Origin: Deinococcus aestuarii
GTDB lineage: Bacteria; Deinococcota; Deinococci; Deinococcales; Deinococcaceae
Assembly: GCF_018863415.1 (NCBI RefSeq)
Contig: NZ_JAHKSN010000001.1
Span: 558,001 to 622,000, forward strand
Direction of reading: 5' to 3'
Length of the DNA: 64,000 nucleotides
The notes beneath the pieces are model-generated. The model made no database searches and had not been told where the DNA came from. It saw only the letters and a list, made by a program, of their open reading frames with translations. The position numbers and the translations under genes are program-made. How positions within the stretch are numbered: position 1 is the first letter of the stretch; every line of letters begins with the position of its first letter. This document shows positions 32,849 through 46,795 of the stretch, in pieces.

Positions 32849-33433
32849 GTGAACCTCGCCTTCCTCGCCTCCCACGGCGGCAGCGCGGCGCGGTTTCTGG
32901 TGGGGGCGTGCCGGGACGGGCGGCTGAACGCCGTGCCCGTGGCGATGATCAGCAACAACAGCGGGTCGGCGGCGTTGGGGTGGGCGCGGGAGGCAGGGCT
33001 TCAGACGGCGCACCTCAGCACGGCGACGCACCCGGACCCGGAGGCGCTGGACGGGGCGATCCTGGGCTTCCTGCGGGGGGCGGGGGCGGATGCGGTGGTG
33101 CTGAGCGGGTACATGCGGGAACTGGGGCCGCGCGTGCTGGGGGCCTACGCCGGGCGATTGCTGAACGTTCACCCCAGCCTGCTGCCGAGACACGGCGGGC
33201 GGGAGATGTACGGGGACCGGGTTCATGCGGCGGTGCTCGCCTCGGGGGAAGCCGAGACGGGGGCGAGCGTTCACCTCGTCACGGCGGGGATCGACGAGGG
33301 GCCGGTGCTGGCGCAGTCGCGGGTGGACGTGCGGCCCGGCGACACGGTGGAGACGCTGCGCTCACGGGTGCAGGCGACCGAGGGCGAACTGCTGCTGCGC
33401 GCCCTGCAAGGGATGGCGGTGGGTTCGGCGTGA
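32849..33433 (+). CDS. purN: phosphoribosylglycinamide formyltransferase (PurN-like)
   Basis: 194 aa. Transfers a formyl group from 10-formyltetrahydrofolate to GAR in purine synthesis. Typical motifs: [18 protein letters not shown], the active-site [12 protein letters not shown] (N and H), and [16 protein letters not shown] with the catalytic D. The N-terminal glycine-rich [12 protein letters not shown] replaces the usual GS-G-SN start. GTG start, no clear ribosome-binding site. The stop overlaps the next gene as GTGA. Confidence 0.82.
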   Translation: MNLAFLASHGGSAARFLVGACRDGRLNAVPVAMISNNSGSAALGWAREAGLQTAHLSTATHPDPEALDGAILGFLRGAGADAVVLSGYMRELGPRVLGAYAGRLLNVHPSLLPRHGGREMYGDRVHAAVLASGEAETGASVHLVTAGIDEGPVLAQSRVDVRPGDTVETLRSRVQATEGELLLRALQGMAVGSA

Positions 33434-33981
33434 AGCGCAAAGTCTTCGACCTCCGCCTCTGGCCGCGCGTGGCCCGGGGGACGCACACGGTCACCCACAT
33501 CCCCGGCTTCGTCATCGTGGACTTCACCGCCCACGAGGTCGTGAGCACGAAGGACGTGCCTTTCGGGGAACGCACCATCCGCATTCTCGATCAGGGCTAC
33601 CGCTGGGTGCGCGTCCACCCGACGGGCGGAGGCGAGGGCGTCATGGGTGATGCGCAGACCGTCATGCTCAACCCTTCCGGGGGGCCCGAGCAACTGTACG
33701 TGGACATCCACGCGGGCGAGGGGCTGGGCGAAGACGGTCTGCCCTGGCACGACGACCTCTACCTCGACGTGATCGCCGACTGGCAGCCCGGCTGGCGGGT
33801 GACCGAGACGCACGTCATCGACGCCGACGAGCTGGAGGAGGCGGTGCAGATCGGGCAGGTGACGCCGGAACTCGCCGAGGCCGCCTGGGCCCACGCGCGA
33901 AAGGTAGAGGAGGAGTTGCGGGCGGGGACCTACGGGCCGCTGGGGGTGCTGAGGCGGTATCTGGAGGACCCGTATACGTAA
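33430..33981 (+). CDS. DUF402 domain protein
   Basis: 183 aa. The DUF402 barrel is seen in the segment [29 protein letters not shown], with conserved acidic residues that bind metal in nucleoside-phosphate phosphatases of this fold (FomD, SA1684). Earlier strands: [15 protein letters not shown] and [11 protein letters not shown]; the C-terminal helix carries [10 protein letters not shown]. The GTG start overlaps the purN stop, so the two are translationally coupled. Function probably hydrolysis of a nucleotide or phosphate ester; unknown in detail. Confidence 0.82.
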   Translation: MKRKVFDLRLWPRVARGTHTVTHIPGFVIVDFTAHEVVSTKDVPFGERTIRILDQGYRWVRVHPTGGGEGVMGDAQTVMLNPSGGPEQLYVDIHAGEGLGEDGLPWHDDLYLDVIADWQPGWRVTETHVIDADELEEAVQIGQVTPELAEAAWAHARKVEEELRAGTYGPLGVLRRYLEDPYT

Positions 33982-34037
33982 AGCGTAACTGCTTCCTCTT
34001 GCCCATCTCAGCTTCAGGATAAGCTGTAAGGTGATCT

Positions 34038-35374
34038 ATGAATATACTTAATCAACTTAAAGCTCTGAGTTACCATCAGGCCAGTATAAACCAAGAAATA
34101 GAAATTTACAGCGGGAAATGTGAAATTAAGGCTGGAGAAGCAGTAGCAGATGGCGTGTGCAGAATTACCTGTTCCTGGCACCCCAACCCAGTCATTAGAT
34201 TTCACACCACAAGCACTTTTATGCATCACAAAGGCAACTACGATATTCTGATAAATTTACATGACTGGGGACACATCATTCATGGACATGTTGACTCAAT
34301 TACCTACTCTTTTGAGTCTGATGCAGAGTTGACGACAGAGTTTTTCGGAAAATTAAATCAGCAGGGATTCTTGTTTCCCTCACCGTTGATGAAGCTAGGT
34401 CGATTGATGTTTCACATAATAAATCTACATAATATAGATTTTATTGAATCCAATCCAGAGGGTAGTTTTAGCGAGTCTGATAGGATGACTTTAATTTCTG
34501 ACGATTGGCGTATGGAACTACACCGGGTAGACAATTTGGGTGATATTGTAAAAAGTCTGGACTACACCAATGGTTACGCATCAACTCATGTGTTATTTGT
34601 TGAAAGACTCTCGATCTATCATGTTTCTTATGAAGATTCTGTGCATGAGTTGGGCGAGTTCTTAACCTATTTCCTTTCATTTCACAGAGGCTCTTGGGTT
34701 TCAGTTTGCTTACCCATAGGGTTCAATGTCGAAACTCTATAATCTTTCGTGGGATACAGGGAGGGAAGATTGACTTCTGGCAAATCATCCCAGAATACTC
34801 AACAACAAAAACTTCTGTTAATTTACAACTTTCGTTCCCAACATTCTGGAAAAAGTGGGTAGATTTTAATTGGCACGATGCATTAAAAATGATCATTCAT
34901 TGGTATGTAGAAAGTAACACTTTAGCCGGTGGAGTACAAGGAGCCATTGTCCAACAACAAGCGGCATTTGAACGGTTTGCCTGGACGTTAAAAGAAAACA
35001 ATCTGGCGTTTGAGAGTATGTCTGACAAAAATTTTGATGAGTTGCGCACAGTTGAAAAGATTTCAGAATTGCTACGCTGGGCGGAGATACAAGAGCTTGT
35101 TCCCCCTTACAACAAAAACATCATTAAATATTTCAAAGCTAAGCGCAAAATCTTGAGCGGCCCAGACCTAATAGTAGATATTAGAAACAGCCTTGTGCAT
35201 CCTAAACCTGTCAGGAGACAAATGCTCAACGATATATCTCAAGACATGCTTTTAGAGGTATATCGGCTTGGACAAAATTACCTAAAGCAGTTAGTCAACA
35301 AGGTTCTTGATATGCCCGCTGTGATTATAGAATTTCCAACGTACAGCTTAGAAGAGCTTGACGGTAATTACTAG
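34038..35374 (+). pseudogene. HEPN-like protein gene with one frameshift (A+T-rich island)
   Basis: Two overlapping frames together make one protein of about 445 residues. The first runs from ATG 34038 (behind AAGGTGAT) to FHRGSWVSVCLPIGFN, then hits TAA at 34740; the second carries on in the next frame as NSIIFRGIQGGKIDFWQII. One extra A in the AAA at 34732 would join them. The C-terminal half contains GAIVQQQAAFERFAWTL, LLRWAEIQ and DIRNSLVHPK, an R-x4-H motif as in HEPN nucleases (35183-35201). Similar large HEPN proteins such as ApeA act in phage defence; that role is a guess. The G+C content is far below that of the flanks, so the gene is acquired. Confidence 0.6.
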
Positions 35375-35513
35375 TAGCAGGAATTAAAAGCCAGTAAGGA
35401 CCAGAGTCCAACACGCCTCTTTCTCACCTGTCACTTTGTCCATCATTATATACAGTGCCTAAGTAATCGAGAATCATATGCTTGGAAAGCTAGTGTGGGG
35501 TAATTACAGGAAT
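35375..35513. other. A+T-rich intergenic tail of the island
   Basis: The low-G+C composition continues to about 35510 with no open frame of interest (for example ATTATATACAGTGCC). It marks the right edge of the acquired segment. Confidence 0.4.
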
Positions 35514-35548
35514 ACGGTGCGGATGGTCACACCAACCACCCGCACCGT
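35514..35548 (-). terminator. hairpin downstream of the small membrane-anchored gene
   Basis: ACGGTGCGG (35514-35522) and CCGCACCGT (35540-35548) form a perfect 9-bp stem, about 50 bases beyond the stop of the minus-strand gene at 35599; on the plus strand CCTTTAT follows. Confidence 0.5.
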
Positions 35549-35598
35549 CCTTTATCCATTCTCCCCGGCATTGGCACCCGCTTCACCTACCCAGCAAA

Positions 35599-35874
35599 TT
35601 ACCTACAAACATTATAAATCCACGCCGTATTGACCGCGCTGCTCCCCTGCTGCACGGCCTGCATGAGCAGGGCACCGTTGGGCACCTGCCGGGGCGAGCT
35701 GCCCGTCACCACGCCGAAGGTGCAGTTGCTCGTATCCAGCCGCACGACCTGGGCGGCGACCCCGCGCTGCGCGCTGGCGTTGCCGTACTGCTGCACGAAC
35801 ATCCCGCCGCCGAAGGCGAGGCTGGCGAAAGCGACGATCTTCCAACGCTGCACCTGCTTCTGAAGGTTTTCCAT
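35599..35874 (-). CDS. small membrane-anchored protein of unknown function
   Basis: 91 aa. Starts [20 protein letters not shown] with one hydrophobic helix ([14 protein letters not shown]) and a polar domain with two cysteines ([16 protein letters not shown]) that could be disulfide-bonded outside the membrane. Asn/Ser-rich middle ([20 protein letters not shown]). No family recognised. Leaderless start with a consensus-like -10 box. Confidence 0.6.
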   Translation of the reverse strand: MENLQKQVQRWKIVAFASLAFGGGMFVQQYGNASAQRGVAAQVVRLDTSNCTFGVVTGSSPRQVPNGALLMQAVQQGSSAVNTAWIYNVCR

Positions 35875-35880
35875 CTGCCC

Positions 35881-35886
35881 ACTATA
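35881..35886 (-). promoter_or_regulatory. -10 box TATAGT, leaderless small membrane gene
   Basis: TATAGT on the minus strand ends six bases before ATG 35874. Confidence 0.55.
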
Positions 35887-36052
35887 GGGACCAGCCCGAC
35901 GTGCCCTTTCCCGGTTAAATGCTGGCGAAAGACACGTTGGACGGTCCCTGCGCGGCTGGCCTGAACGGTCAGCCCTCCGGCACACGCGGCGGCATCTGGA
36001 TGACCCCCCCCGCGCCCGTTTGATTTTCCCGCCTTCCTCCGCTAGATTGCTC

Positions 36053-36148
<96 letters not shown>

Positions 36149-36306
36149 AAGCCTGTGCCTGTGCGTGTCTGCCCGGACACCACAGGCATGTTCTTTTGGG
36201 GCGATTCATCGGGTCTCCGGCCTCGGCGTTGTAAGAGGCGCGTGTGTCCGGCGGGGCTACCCTCGGCCTAGCCGCTCCGGTGGGGGCGAGAAAGAGGAGG
36301 CCAGGA

Positions 36307-37101
36307 ATGGACCACACGCACCAAGCCCTGTCGCATAGCTGGAGCGTCTTTTACGTCGTCTTGTCGTATGTCATCGCCACGCTGGCGTCGTACGTGTCGC
36401 TGGAGGTCGCCACCCGCGCGGGCCAGCGCTCTGCCGAGGGGCGCCGGGGCCGGGCGTGGCTGCTCGCGCAGGCTGCCCTGCTGGGGTACGGCATCTGGGC
36501 CATGCACTTCGTCGGGATGCTCGCCTATCAGGTCTCGGCGACCGTCACCTATAACCTGCCGCTGACGGTGCTGTCGGGGGTGCTGGCGATTGGTCTGATG
36601 TACCCGGCGCTGCTGATCCTCCACGGGGGCCCGCTGCGCTTTCCCCGCCTGCTGCTGGCGGGGCTGGTCGCCGGAAGCGGGATCGTGTTCATGCACTACC
36701 TGGGGATGTTCGCCTTCCAGGTGCCGGGCACGGCCGTCTCGGTGCGCCCGGTGCCCCTCGTCCTCTCGGTCCTCATCGCCGTCGGGGCGAGCATGGCGGC
36801 GTTCTACCTCTTCCGCCTCGTGTCGAGCACCTGGGCGCGCAAACTTTCCGGCGCGGCCCTGACGGGCCTCAAGGGGGCGGCGGGGCTGGTCATGGGCGGG
36901 GCCATCGTCGCCATGCACTACACCGGCATGGCGGCCTGGCACCTGAACGTGGTGGACAGCAACCTGCTCTACCGCAACACGGGCGGCCTGGACACCGAGT
37001 TCCTGGCCCTGGGCATCAGCGTCCTCTCCATCGTGCTGCTGAGCATGACGGTGACCAAGCTCCTCGTGGACGCCGTGCTGGAGCCCTCGACGGCACAGTA
37101 A
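36307..37101 (+). CDS. stand-alone MHYT-domain membrane sensor
   Basis: 264 aa, about seven membrane helices. Three copies of the M-H-x-x-G-M motif are seen: AMHFVGM, FMHYLGM and AMHYTGM, which are proposed to hold copper and sense O2, CO or NO. MHYT units are usually fused to GGDEF/EAL or kinase domains; here no output domain is attached, so it may signal through a partner or simply be a sensor remnant. ATG 36307 follows AGGAGG. Ends at a strong convergent terminator. Confidence 0.88.
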   Translation: MDHTHQALSHSWSVFYVVLSYVIATLASYVSLEVATRAGQRSAEGRRGRAWLLAQAALLGYGIWAMHFVGMLAYQVSATVTYNLPLTVLSGVLAIGLMYPALLILHGGPLRFPRLLLAGLVAGSGIVFMHYLGMFAFQVPGTAVSVRPVPLVLSVLIAVGASMAAFYLFRLVSSTWARKLSGAALTGLKGAAGLVMGGAIVAMHYTGMAAWHLNVVDSNLLYRNTGGLDTEFLALGISVLSIVLLSMTVTKLLVDAVLEPSTAQ

Positions 37102-37117
37102 TCCGCCTCTGCGCGCA

Positions 37118-37159
37118 GGGCGAGGGCCGCCTTCCCACCCGGGAGTGCGGCCCTCGCCC
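37118..37159. terminator. bidirectional terminator
   Basis: GGGCGAGGGCCGC (37118-37130) and GCGGCCCTCGCCC (37147-37159) form a perfect 13-bp stem with TTT following, between the MHYT and MFS genes. Confidence 0.65.
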
Positions 37160-37173
37160 TTTGCCCCTTTTCC

Positions 37174-38358
37174 CTACCGCCGCCCCACCCTCCACGCGCT
37201 CACGAGCGACAGCAGCGCCAGCACGGCGCAGGCGTGGGCGAGGACGGAAAAGCCCACGCGGGCGATCACCAGACCGCCGATCAGGGTCCCGGCCCCGGCG
37301 GCGACGTAACCCAGGCCGTCCGTCACCCCCTGCGCGGCGGGATGGCGGGCCAGCGCTTTGCTGCCGGAGACGAAGGCGAGGTTCCACCCCAGCCCCAGGA
37401 CGAACATGGACACGCCCAGCCACGCGGCCCCGGGCAACGTGGCGCTCAGCGCGGCGAGCACGAGGAGGACCGAGCCGCCCACGTACCCGAAGCGCACGCC
37501 CAGCCGGTCGATGAGGGGGCCCGTGAGCCACCCGAAGGCGAACATGCCCGCGATGTGCCCGGAGATCAGCGCGGCGACACCCGTATGGTCCATTCCCATG
37601 TGGTGCGCCCGCAGCGGGGTCAGGCTCATCAGCGTGACCATCAACCCCTGCGCGGTGGCAAGCGCGAGGGCGGTGGAGCGCACGCCGGGCACGGCGAAGG
37701 CGGCGCGGACGGAGGTCGGAGCCTTCGCCGCGACCTGCGCGGGAGGCCGCACGGGCGTCCAGGCGAGGATCAGAAGGGCCGCCACCCCCAGCAGCCCCCC
37801 GCCGACGAGCCACCCGGCGACCTCGGCGGAGGTACCCAGGCGCTCTCCCAGGGTCTCCACGCCACCGGAAAAGCCGGTCATCAGGAAGGAACCCAGGACG
37901 CTCATCAGCATGAGGAGGCCCAGGGCCGTGCCGCGCCTGGACTCGGGCACGCTTTCGGCAGCGGCGTAGCGGGCCTGCTGGTAGCCGCCCTGCGCCGCGC
38001 CCATCAGCGCCGCCCCGAGGAGGAAGACGGGCGTGAGGGCCGCCCTGGCCCCCAGAAAGCCCAGCACCGCGCCGCCCGCCCCCAACGTGAAGGCCGCGCC
38101 CAGCCCCACCCGCCGCCCGGCTCTGAGCATCAGCGCCCCGAAGAGCCCCGCCGAGAGGGCCGCCGACGCGGAGATCAGGGTGCTGGGCAGCCCCGACAGG
38201 CTCTCGCGCCCCAGGCTGCTCATCACCAGCGAGGCGAGGATGGTGCTGACGGTCGTCGCGCCCGTGGCGAGCGCCTGGGCCAGGTAGAGGGGCAGGAGCC
38301 GTCCGAGGGGGAGGGCGGGGGCGAGGGCCGGGGACTGGGCGCGGACAGGTTCGCCCAC
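37174..38358 (-). CDS. MFS transporter
   Basis: 394 aa with about 12 hydrophobic helices (PLYLAQALATGATTVSTILA, GGAVLGFLGARAALTPVFLL) and charged loops such as RAGRRVGLG between helices 2 and 3. Substrate unknown. The GTG start is one base after the stop of the B12-binding gene (TGA-C-GTG), so the two are one transcript. A link to organic-acid or cobalamin metabolism is possible but not shown. Confidence 0.8.
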   Translation of the reverse strand: MGEPVRAQSPALAPALPLGRLLPLYLAQALATGATTVSTILASLVMSSLGRESLSGLPSTLISASAALSAGLFGALMLRAGRRVGLGAAFTLGAGGAVLGFLGARAALTPVFLLGAALMGAAQGGYQQARYAAAESVPESRRGTALGLLMLMSVLGSFLMTGFSGGVETLGERLGTSAEVAGWLVGGGLLGVAALLILAWTPVRPPAQVAAKAPTSVRAAFAVPGVRSTALALATAQGLMVTLMSLTPLRAHHMGMDHTGVAALISGHIAGMFAFGWLTGPLIDRLGVRFGYVGGSVLLVLAALSATLPGAAWLGVSMFVLGLGWNLAFVSGSKALARHPAAQGVTDGLGYVAAGAGTLIGGLVIARVGFSVLAHACAVLALLSLVSAWRVGRR

Positions 38359-38359
38359 G

Positions 38360-38779
<420 letters not shown>

Positions 38780-38799
38780 CTTTCCTGCCTCCTAACGGT

Positions 38800-39224
38800 C
38801 GTTTGGGGGCATTGTACGGGGTGGGGCGGGTGGAGGGCACAGAGGTGTTTTGTTGGGGTCGGACAACTTGCTCCGGTTTGCCCCCACCCCCCAACCCCCT
38901 ACCCCCAGGGGGGGCAGGGGGAGCGGTCGCTGCGCTCGGCAGGTTCAGGCAGGCTTGGCTGACACGGCTGGGCCGTCCGCTGGCAAAGTCTGATCTTGTC
39001 GCGTCCCGCCTGGTCTGCCCACCGTCTCGCTGCGCGAGCAAGGCGGGGTGGTGGCCTGGGCCGTCCGTTGCGCTTGCTCCTATAAGTCATTCAGGGTGAC
39101 GGTTTTTAGAGAGCAAAGGCAGAAGCGCAGTTCTCCCTCTCCCCTTGCGGGAAAGGGCCGGGGTGAGGGGGCGTGTGACCAGCGCCACCGCTGGGAAGCT
39201 GTCTTCGCCCCATACCCTCCGCCT
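38800..39224. repeat. repeat-rich intergenic region
   Basis: About 420 bases with no gene. It holds a C-tract/G-tract block at 38880-38922 (ACCCCCTACCCCCAGGGGGG), a stretch with several copies of GCTGCGC/GCGCAAGC-like pieces, and from 39129 a copy of the repeat also found at 31033 (CCTCTCCCCTTGCGGG then GGGTGAGGGGGCGTGTGACC). Confidence 0.45.
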
Positions 39225-40664
39225 TCAGCCCCGTGCCGCCCGCTCCACCCGCGCCACCACCCGCTCCCGCCCCAGGGCGTCGAGCATCTCGAACATGCCG
39301 GGGCTCTCGCTCGTCCCGGCGATAGCGGCGCGCAGAGGCTGCATCACCTTGCCGGGCTTGAGGCCCTTCTCCTCGGCGAAGGCGCGCAGGGCGGGCTCGG
39401 TCGTGGCCTGGTCGAAGGTGGGCAGGTTCTTCAGGCGGGCGGCGAGTTCGGGCAGGAAGGAGCGGCCCTCCTCGATGAGCTTTGCCGCCTTCTCGTTCAC
39501 CGGGTAGTCCTCCGACCAGAAGTAGGGCGTCTTCTCCAGAAACTCCGAGAACACGTCCATGCGCGGAATCATCATGCGGACGACGGCGCGGAAGTAATCG
39601 TCGAAGGGCAGGTCGTACTTCTGGGAGGCGAGGTAGTCGTGCAGCCGCTTCGCCACCTCCTCTTCCGTCAGCACTTCCCGGAGATACTTGCCGTTCATCC
39701 ACTTCAATTTGTCGAGGCTGAAGACGGGGCCGCCCAGCGTCACGTCCTCCAGGTGGAAGACGCGCTGGAACTCGGCGAGGTCGAAGATTTCGCGGCCCTC
39801 CGGGTGCGTCCAGCCCATCGTGGCGAGGAAATTGAGCATGGCTTCCGGCAGAAAGCCCTGGTCCATGTACCACTCGACGGAGGTGGGATTCTTGCGCTTG
39901 CTGATCTTGGACTTGTCGGCGTTGCGGAGCAGGGGCATGTGCGCGAAGACGGGCTGCGGCCAGCCGAACGCCTCGTACAGCAGCACGTGAATGGGGGTGG
40001 AGGTGATCCACTCCTCGGCGCGGACGACGTGCGTCACGCCCATCAGGCGGTCGTCTACCACGTTGGCGAGGTGGTAGGTGGGGTAGCCGTCGGCCTTGAG
40101 CAGCACCTTGTCGTCGATCTCGCGGTTCTGGAAGACGATGGGCTGGCGCAGGGCGTCGTTCACGACCGTCTCACCCTCACGCGGGACCTTGAGGCGGATG
40201 ACAGCAGCCTCGCCCACGTCCACCTTCCTTTGCGCCTCCGCCGGATCGAGGTCGCGGCTGGGGACGGCGATGACGCGGCCCTCCCGCTGCGCCTCCTCGC
40301 GCAGGGCGCTCAACTCCTCGGGTGTCTCGAAGGCGTGGTAGGCATGGCCGGACTCGACCAGCCGCCGCGCGTACTCCCCGTAGATGTCGTTGCGCTCGCT
40401 CTGGCGGTAGGGACCGTTCGGGCCGCCCTGGAGGGGGCTCTCGTCGGGGGTGAGGCCGAGCCACTGCATCATCTGGAAGATGCGCTTTTCGCTGCTTTCC
40501 ACGTAGCGGTTGCGGTCGGTGTCCTCGATGCGGAGGATGAATTTGCCCTCCTCGCCCCGGTCGCGGGCCTGATGGGCGAGCGCAAAGTTGAAGAGGCCGA
40601 TGTAGGCGGTGCCGACGTGCGGGTCTCCGGTGGGGCTGGGGGCGATGCGGGTGACGACAGGCAT
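39225..40664 (-). CDS. gltX: glutamyl-tRNA synthetase
   Basis: 479 aa class I synthetase. The HIGH motif appears as PSPTGDPHVGTAYIGL and the KMSKS motif as ADKSKISKRKNP. The C-terminal anticodon-binding helical domain follows. Many Deinococcus strains also make Gln-tRNA by amidation, so this enzyme may be non-discriminating; that cannot be decided here. Leaderless start at 40664. It follows mutS-mutL in the same direction, but the 71-base gap holds its own promoter. Confidence 0.96.
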   Translation of the reverse strand: MPVVTRIAPSPTGDPHVGTAYIGLFNFALAHQARDRGEEGKFILRIEDTDRNRYVESSEKRIFQMMQWLGLTPDESPLQGGPNGPYRQSERNDIYGEYARRLVESGHAYHAFETPEELSALREEAQREGRVIAVPSRDLDPAEAQRKVDVGEAAVIRLKVPREGETVVNDALRQPIVFQNREIDDKVLLKADGYPTYHLANVVDDRLMGVTHVVRAEEWITSTPIHVLLYEAFGWPQPVFAHMPLLRNADKSKISKRKNPTSVEWYMDQGFLPEAMLNFLATMGWTHPEGREIFDLAEFQRVFHLEDVTLGGPVFSLDKLKWMNGKYLREVLTEEEVAKRLHDYLASQKYDLPFDDYFRAVVRMMIPRMDVFSEFLEKTPYFWSEDYPVNEKAAKLIEEGRSFLPELAARLKNLPTFDQATTEPALRAFAEEKGLKPGKVMQPLRAAIAGTSESPGMFEMLDALGRERVVARVERAARG

Positions 40665-40671
40665 GAGGGAC

Positions 40672-40677
40672 AGGATA
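40672..40677 (-). promoter_or_regulatory. -10 box TATCCT, leaderless gltX
   Basis: TATCCT on the minus strand ends seven bases before ATG 40664. Confidence 0.5.
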
Positions 40678-40735
40678 CGGGGAAGGGGGACGGGTGCGCC
40701 GGGGCGTCAGCGCCCGGCTGCGACAAGCCTTCGCC

Positions 40736-44940
<4,205 letters not shown>

Positions 44941-44946
44941 GGCTGG

Positions 44947-44952
44947 AGAATA
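44947..44952 (-). promoter_or_regulatory. -10 box TATTCT, leaderless mutS-mutL operon
   Basis: TATTCT on the minus strand ends six bases before ATG 44940. Confidence 0.5.
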
Positions 44953-45005
44953 GCCCACGCCGTTCTGTTCACGGCGGAACGGGCGTTGCAATTGGACACG
45001 GCACA

Positions 45006-45036
45006 AGAAAAACCGCCCCACGGGGAGGCGGGGCGG
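45006..45036 (-). terminator. rho-independent terminator of the lipoprotein gene
   Basis: On the minus strand CCGCCCC (45030-45036) and GGGGCGG (45013-45019) pair and are followed by TTTTTC. It lies about 15 bases after the lipoprotein stop. Confidence 0.65.
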
Positions 45037-45050
45037 ATGGAGTGGGTGGG

Positions 45051-45821
45051 CTAGCGGAAGCGGGAGAACCTCTCCAGGGCCCTGAGGCTCTGAACGCCCA
45101 GGGGGGAGGCGCCGCCGCTGTTCAGGAAGACCCAGTTGTTGGGGGAGCCGCCACGGACCACTGAGCCGGTCAAGTCACCGTTCCCATCAAATTGAAGGGT
45201 GAGGCTGACCTTGTTCCAGCCCTTTTGCAGACTCACGTCGACATCGCCCTTGAACGTGTCGCCGCCGTTCGTGCAGCTCTGCGTTCCCCTGACGGTCACG
45301 CCACGGTCCACGTACAGCAGTTGACCCAGCACGGCCTCGTAGCCGGTCACCGTTCCGGCGCCGTCAACCTTGGTGGTGACGGACAGGGGAGAAATGCCGC
45401 CGCTCTTCGTCGCGCCCTCCGCCCCGATCACCAGAGCCGTGCCCTGCGCCTGGCTGGTGCTGACCGTGACCGTCCCCGTGCAGTTGTCCTCCTCGTCGTT
45501 GAACTCGTCGGCGGTGATGGCCGCCAGCGTTCCCGTCGCGGGCGTGGCGGGAAGGTTGAGCCTGAACTTGCCGTCGGCGGCGAGGGGCGTGGTCACCACG
45601 TTCTGGGGCTGGGTCCCCTCCACCGTGTACGCCCTGACGGAGCCCGCCCCACCCGTCCAGGCGCTCGTCGTGAGGGTCAGGGCACCGTTGCTCGACGCGG
45701 TGAGATTCCCCTCCACGACCGTCCCCGACACAGTGGTGAGGTTGCTGGGGACGTTCGTGCGGTCACAGGAGGCGAGCAGGAGGACGGAGCCGACCATCAT
45801 CAGGGCACCAAGCTTTTTCAT
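45051..45821 (-). CDS. lipoprotein of unknown function
   Basis: 256 aa. Signal MKKLGALMMVGSVLLLASCD has a lipobox (LLASC), so the mature cysteine is lipidated. The rest is Thr/Ser/Gly-rich beta-type sequence (LTTVSGTVVEGNLTASSNGA, TVEGTQPQNVVTTPLAADGK) with two more cysteines (NCTGTVTVS, SCTNGGD) that may pair. It looks like a surface beta-sandwich protein; similar lipoproteins are common in Deinococcus. No enzyme motif. Confidence 0.75.
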   Translation of the reverse strand: MKKLGALMMVGSVLLLASCDRTNVPSNLTTVSGTVVEGNLTASSNGALTLTTSAWTGGAGSVRAYTVEGTQPQNVVTTPLAADGKFRLNLPATPATGTLAAITADEFNDEEDNCTGTVTVSTSQAQGTALVIGAEGATKSGGISPLSVTTKVDGAGTVTGYEAVLGQLLYVDRGVTVRGTQSCTNGGDTFKGDVDVSLQKGWNKVSLTLQFDGNGDLTGSVVRGGSPNNWVFLNSGGASPLGVQSLRALERFSRFR

Positions 45822-45995
45822 ACGCCACTCACCGTAAAGGCTTTGCGACCCCCCAGGTTGCAGATGTGACGCGGGAAGATGGGGGCGCCCCCGTCCTTCA
45901 ATGTTTGATAAAGCTCCTCCAGCCCAACCCCGACCGGGAGCGGGGGGCCGTTTCAACCGCGTCCCACCCCCCACCCTCTTCCCCGCCCCCTCCCG

Positions 45996-46001
45996 TAGCA
46001 T
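45996..46001 (+). promoter_or_regulatory. -10 box TAGCAT, leaderless pterin dehydratase gene
   Basis: TAGCAT ends six bases before ATG 46008. Confidence 0.5.
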
Positions 46002-46007
46002 GGCCGC

Positions 46008-46337
46008 ATGAGTTACCACCCCTACGACCCGCGCATGGCCTTTGACGCGCACCGCAAGCTGACCGACGGCGACGTGCAGGACCTCAAGCCCCGGGGCTGG
46101 TGGGGCGACGACGGCAAGCTCTACCGCGATTTCACCTTCGACACGTACCAGGCGGGGGTGGACTTCGTGGTGAGGGTGGCCGCGCTGGCGGAGGAACAGG
46201 GGCACCACCCCGATATCCGGCTCTCCTACCGCCGCGTGCGGGTCAACTACTTCACCTACGACGCGGGCGGCGTGACGGGCCTCGACATCGCGGGGGCACA
46301 CGCGGTCGACCGGCTGGCGGAGGCGGGCCAGCCTTGA
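46008..46337 (+). CDS. phhB: pterin-4a-carbinolamine dehydratase
   Basis: 109 aa. Dehydrates 4a-hydroxytetrahydrobiopterin so that the cofactor of aromatic amino-acid hydroxylases can be recycled. The family signature is intact: YRDFTFDTYQAGVDFV, then AEEQGHHPDIRLSYRRVRV and TGLDIAGA, with the catalytic histidine pair in GHHP. No phenylalanine hydroxylase is in the window. The TGA overlaps the TTG start of the thioesterase. Confidence 0.92.
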   Translation: MSYHPYDPRMAFDAHRKLTDGDVQDLKPRGWWGDDGKLYRDFTFDTYQAGVDFVVRVAALAEEQGHHPDIRLSYRRVRVNYFTYDAGGVTGLDIAGAHAVDRLAEAGQP

Positions 46338-46795
46338 AGCTCCAGATTCCCGACGCGGACGTGTTGTGGGACTCGCTCCCGCCCGCCCGCCGCCATGAGA
46401 TGGAGGTCACGGTGGGCTCCGGCGACCTCGACGACCTGAACCACGTCAACAACACGGTCTACCTCGCGTGGTGCGAGGGGGTGGCCCGCGCGCACGCCCT
46501 GCGGCTGGGCATGGGCACGGACGCCCTGATCGCCCTCGGGGCCGTGCCCGTCGCCCGGCAGCACACCATCGTCTACCACCGTCCGGCGTACCTGGGGGAC
46601 CGGGTGCGCGTCCGCACGGCGCTCACCGTGACGGGGGGCGTGCGGAGCGTGCGGGCGTACACCCTCGACCGCCTCGGCGAGGACGGGCAGGAAGTCCGCC
46701 TCGCCGAGTGCGAGACCGAGTGGGTGTGGGTGGACCCGGGCAGCGGGCGCCCCAAGCGGACCCCTCAGGAGGTCGTGCGGGCCTTCGGGTTCTAG
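46334..46795 (+). CDS. hotdog-fold acyl-CoA thioesterase
   Basis: 153 aa. The 4HBT signature is VGSGDLDDLNHVNNTVYLAWCE, with the catalytic aspartate, followed by VARQHTIVYHRPAYLGDRVR. Probably hydrolyses acyl-CoA thioesters as a tetramer. The TTG start overlaps the phhB stop (TTGA), which is the best-supported choice; an in-frame GTG at 46361 is an alternative. Its stop shares CTAG with the convergent Imm32-like gene. Confidence 0.82.
   Translation: MKLQIPDADVLWDSLPPARRHEMEVTVGSGDLDDLNHVNNTVYLAWCEGVARAHALRLGMGTDALIALGAVPVARQHTIVYHRPAYLGDRVRVRTALTVTGGVRSVRAYTLDRLGEDGQEVRLAECETEWVWVDPGSGRPKRTPQEVVRAFGF

Noticed and set aside
35183..35201. HEPN motif as proof of a toxin-antitoxin pair
   Set aside because: No adjacent MNT-type nucleotidyltransferase or other antitoxin is encoded, and R-x4-H alone is weak evidence.
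34694..35374. Second half of the HEPN-like gene as an independent gene
   Set aside because: Its only start would be a TTG without ribosome-binding site, and its first 12 residues are a shifted reading of the upstream gene; the two halves fit together as one domain order.
38860..39110. Possible CRISPR or tandem repeat array in the G/C-tract region before gltX
   Set aside because: The similar pieces are short, irregular in length and spacing, and no repeat-spacer periodicity exists; no cas gene is present in the window.
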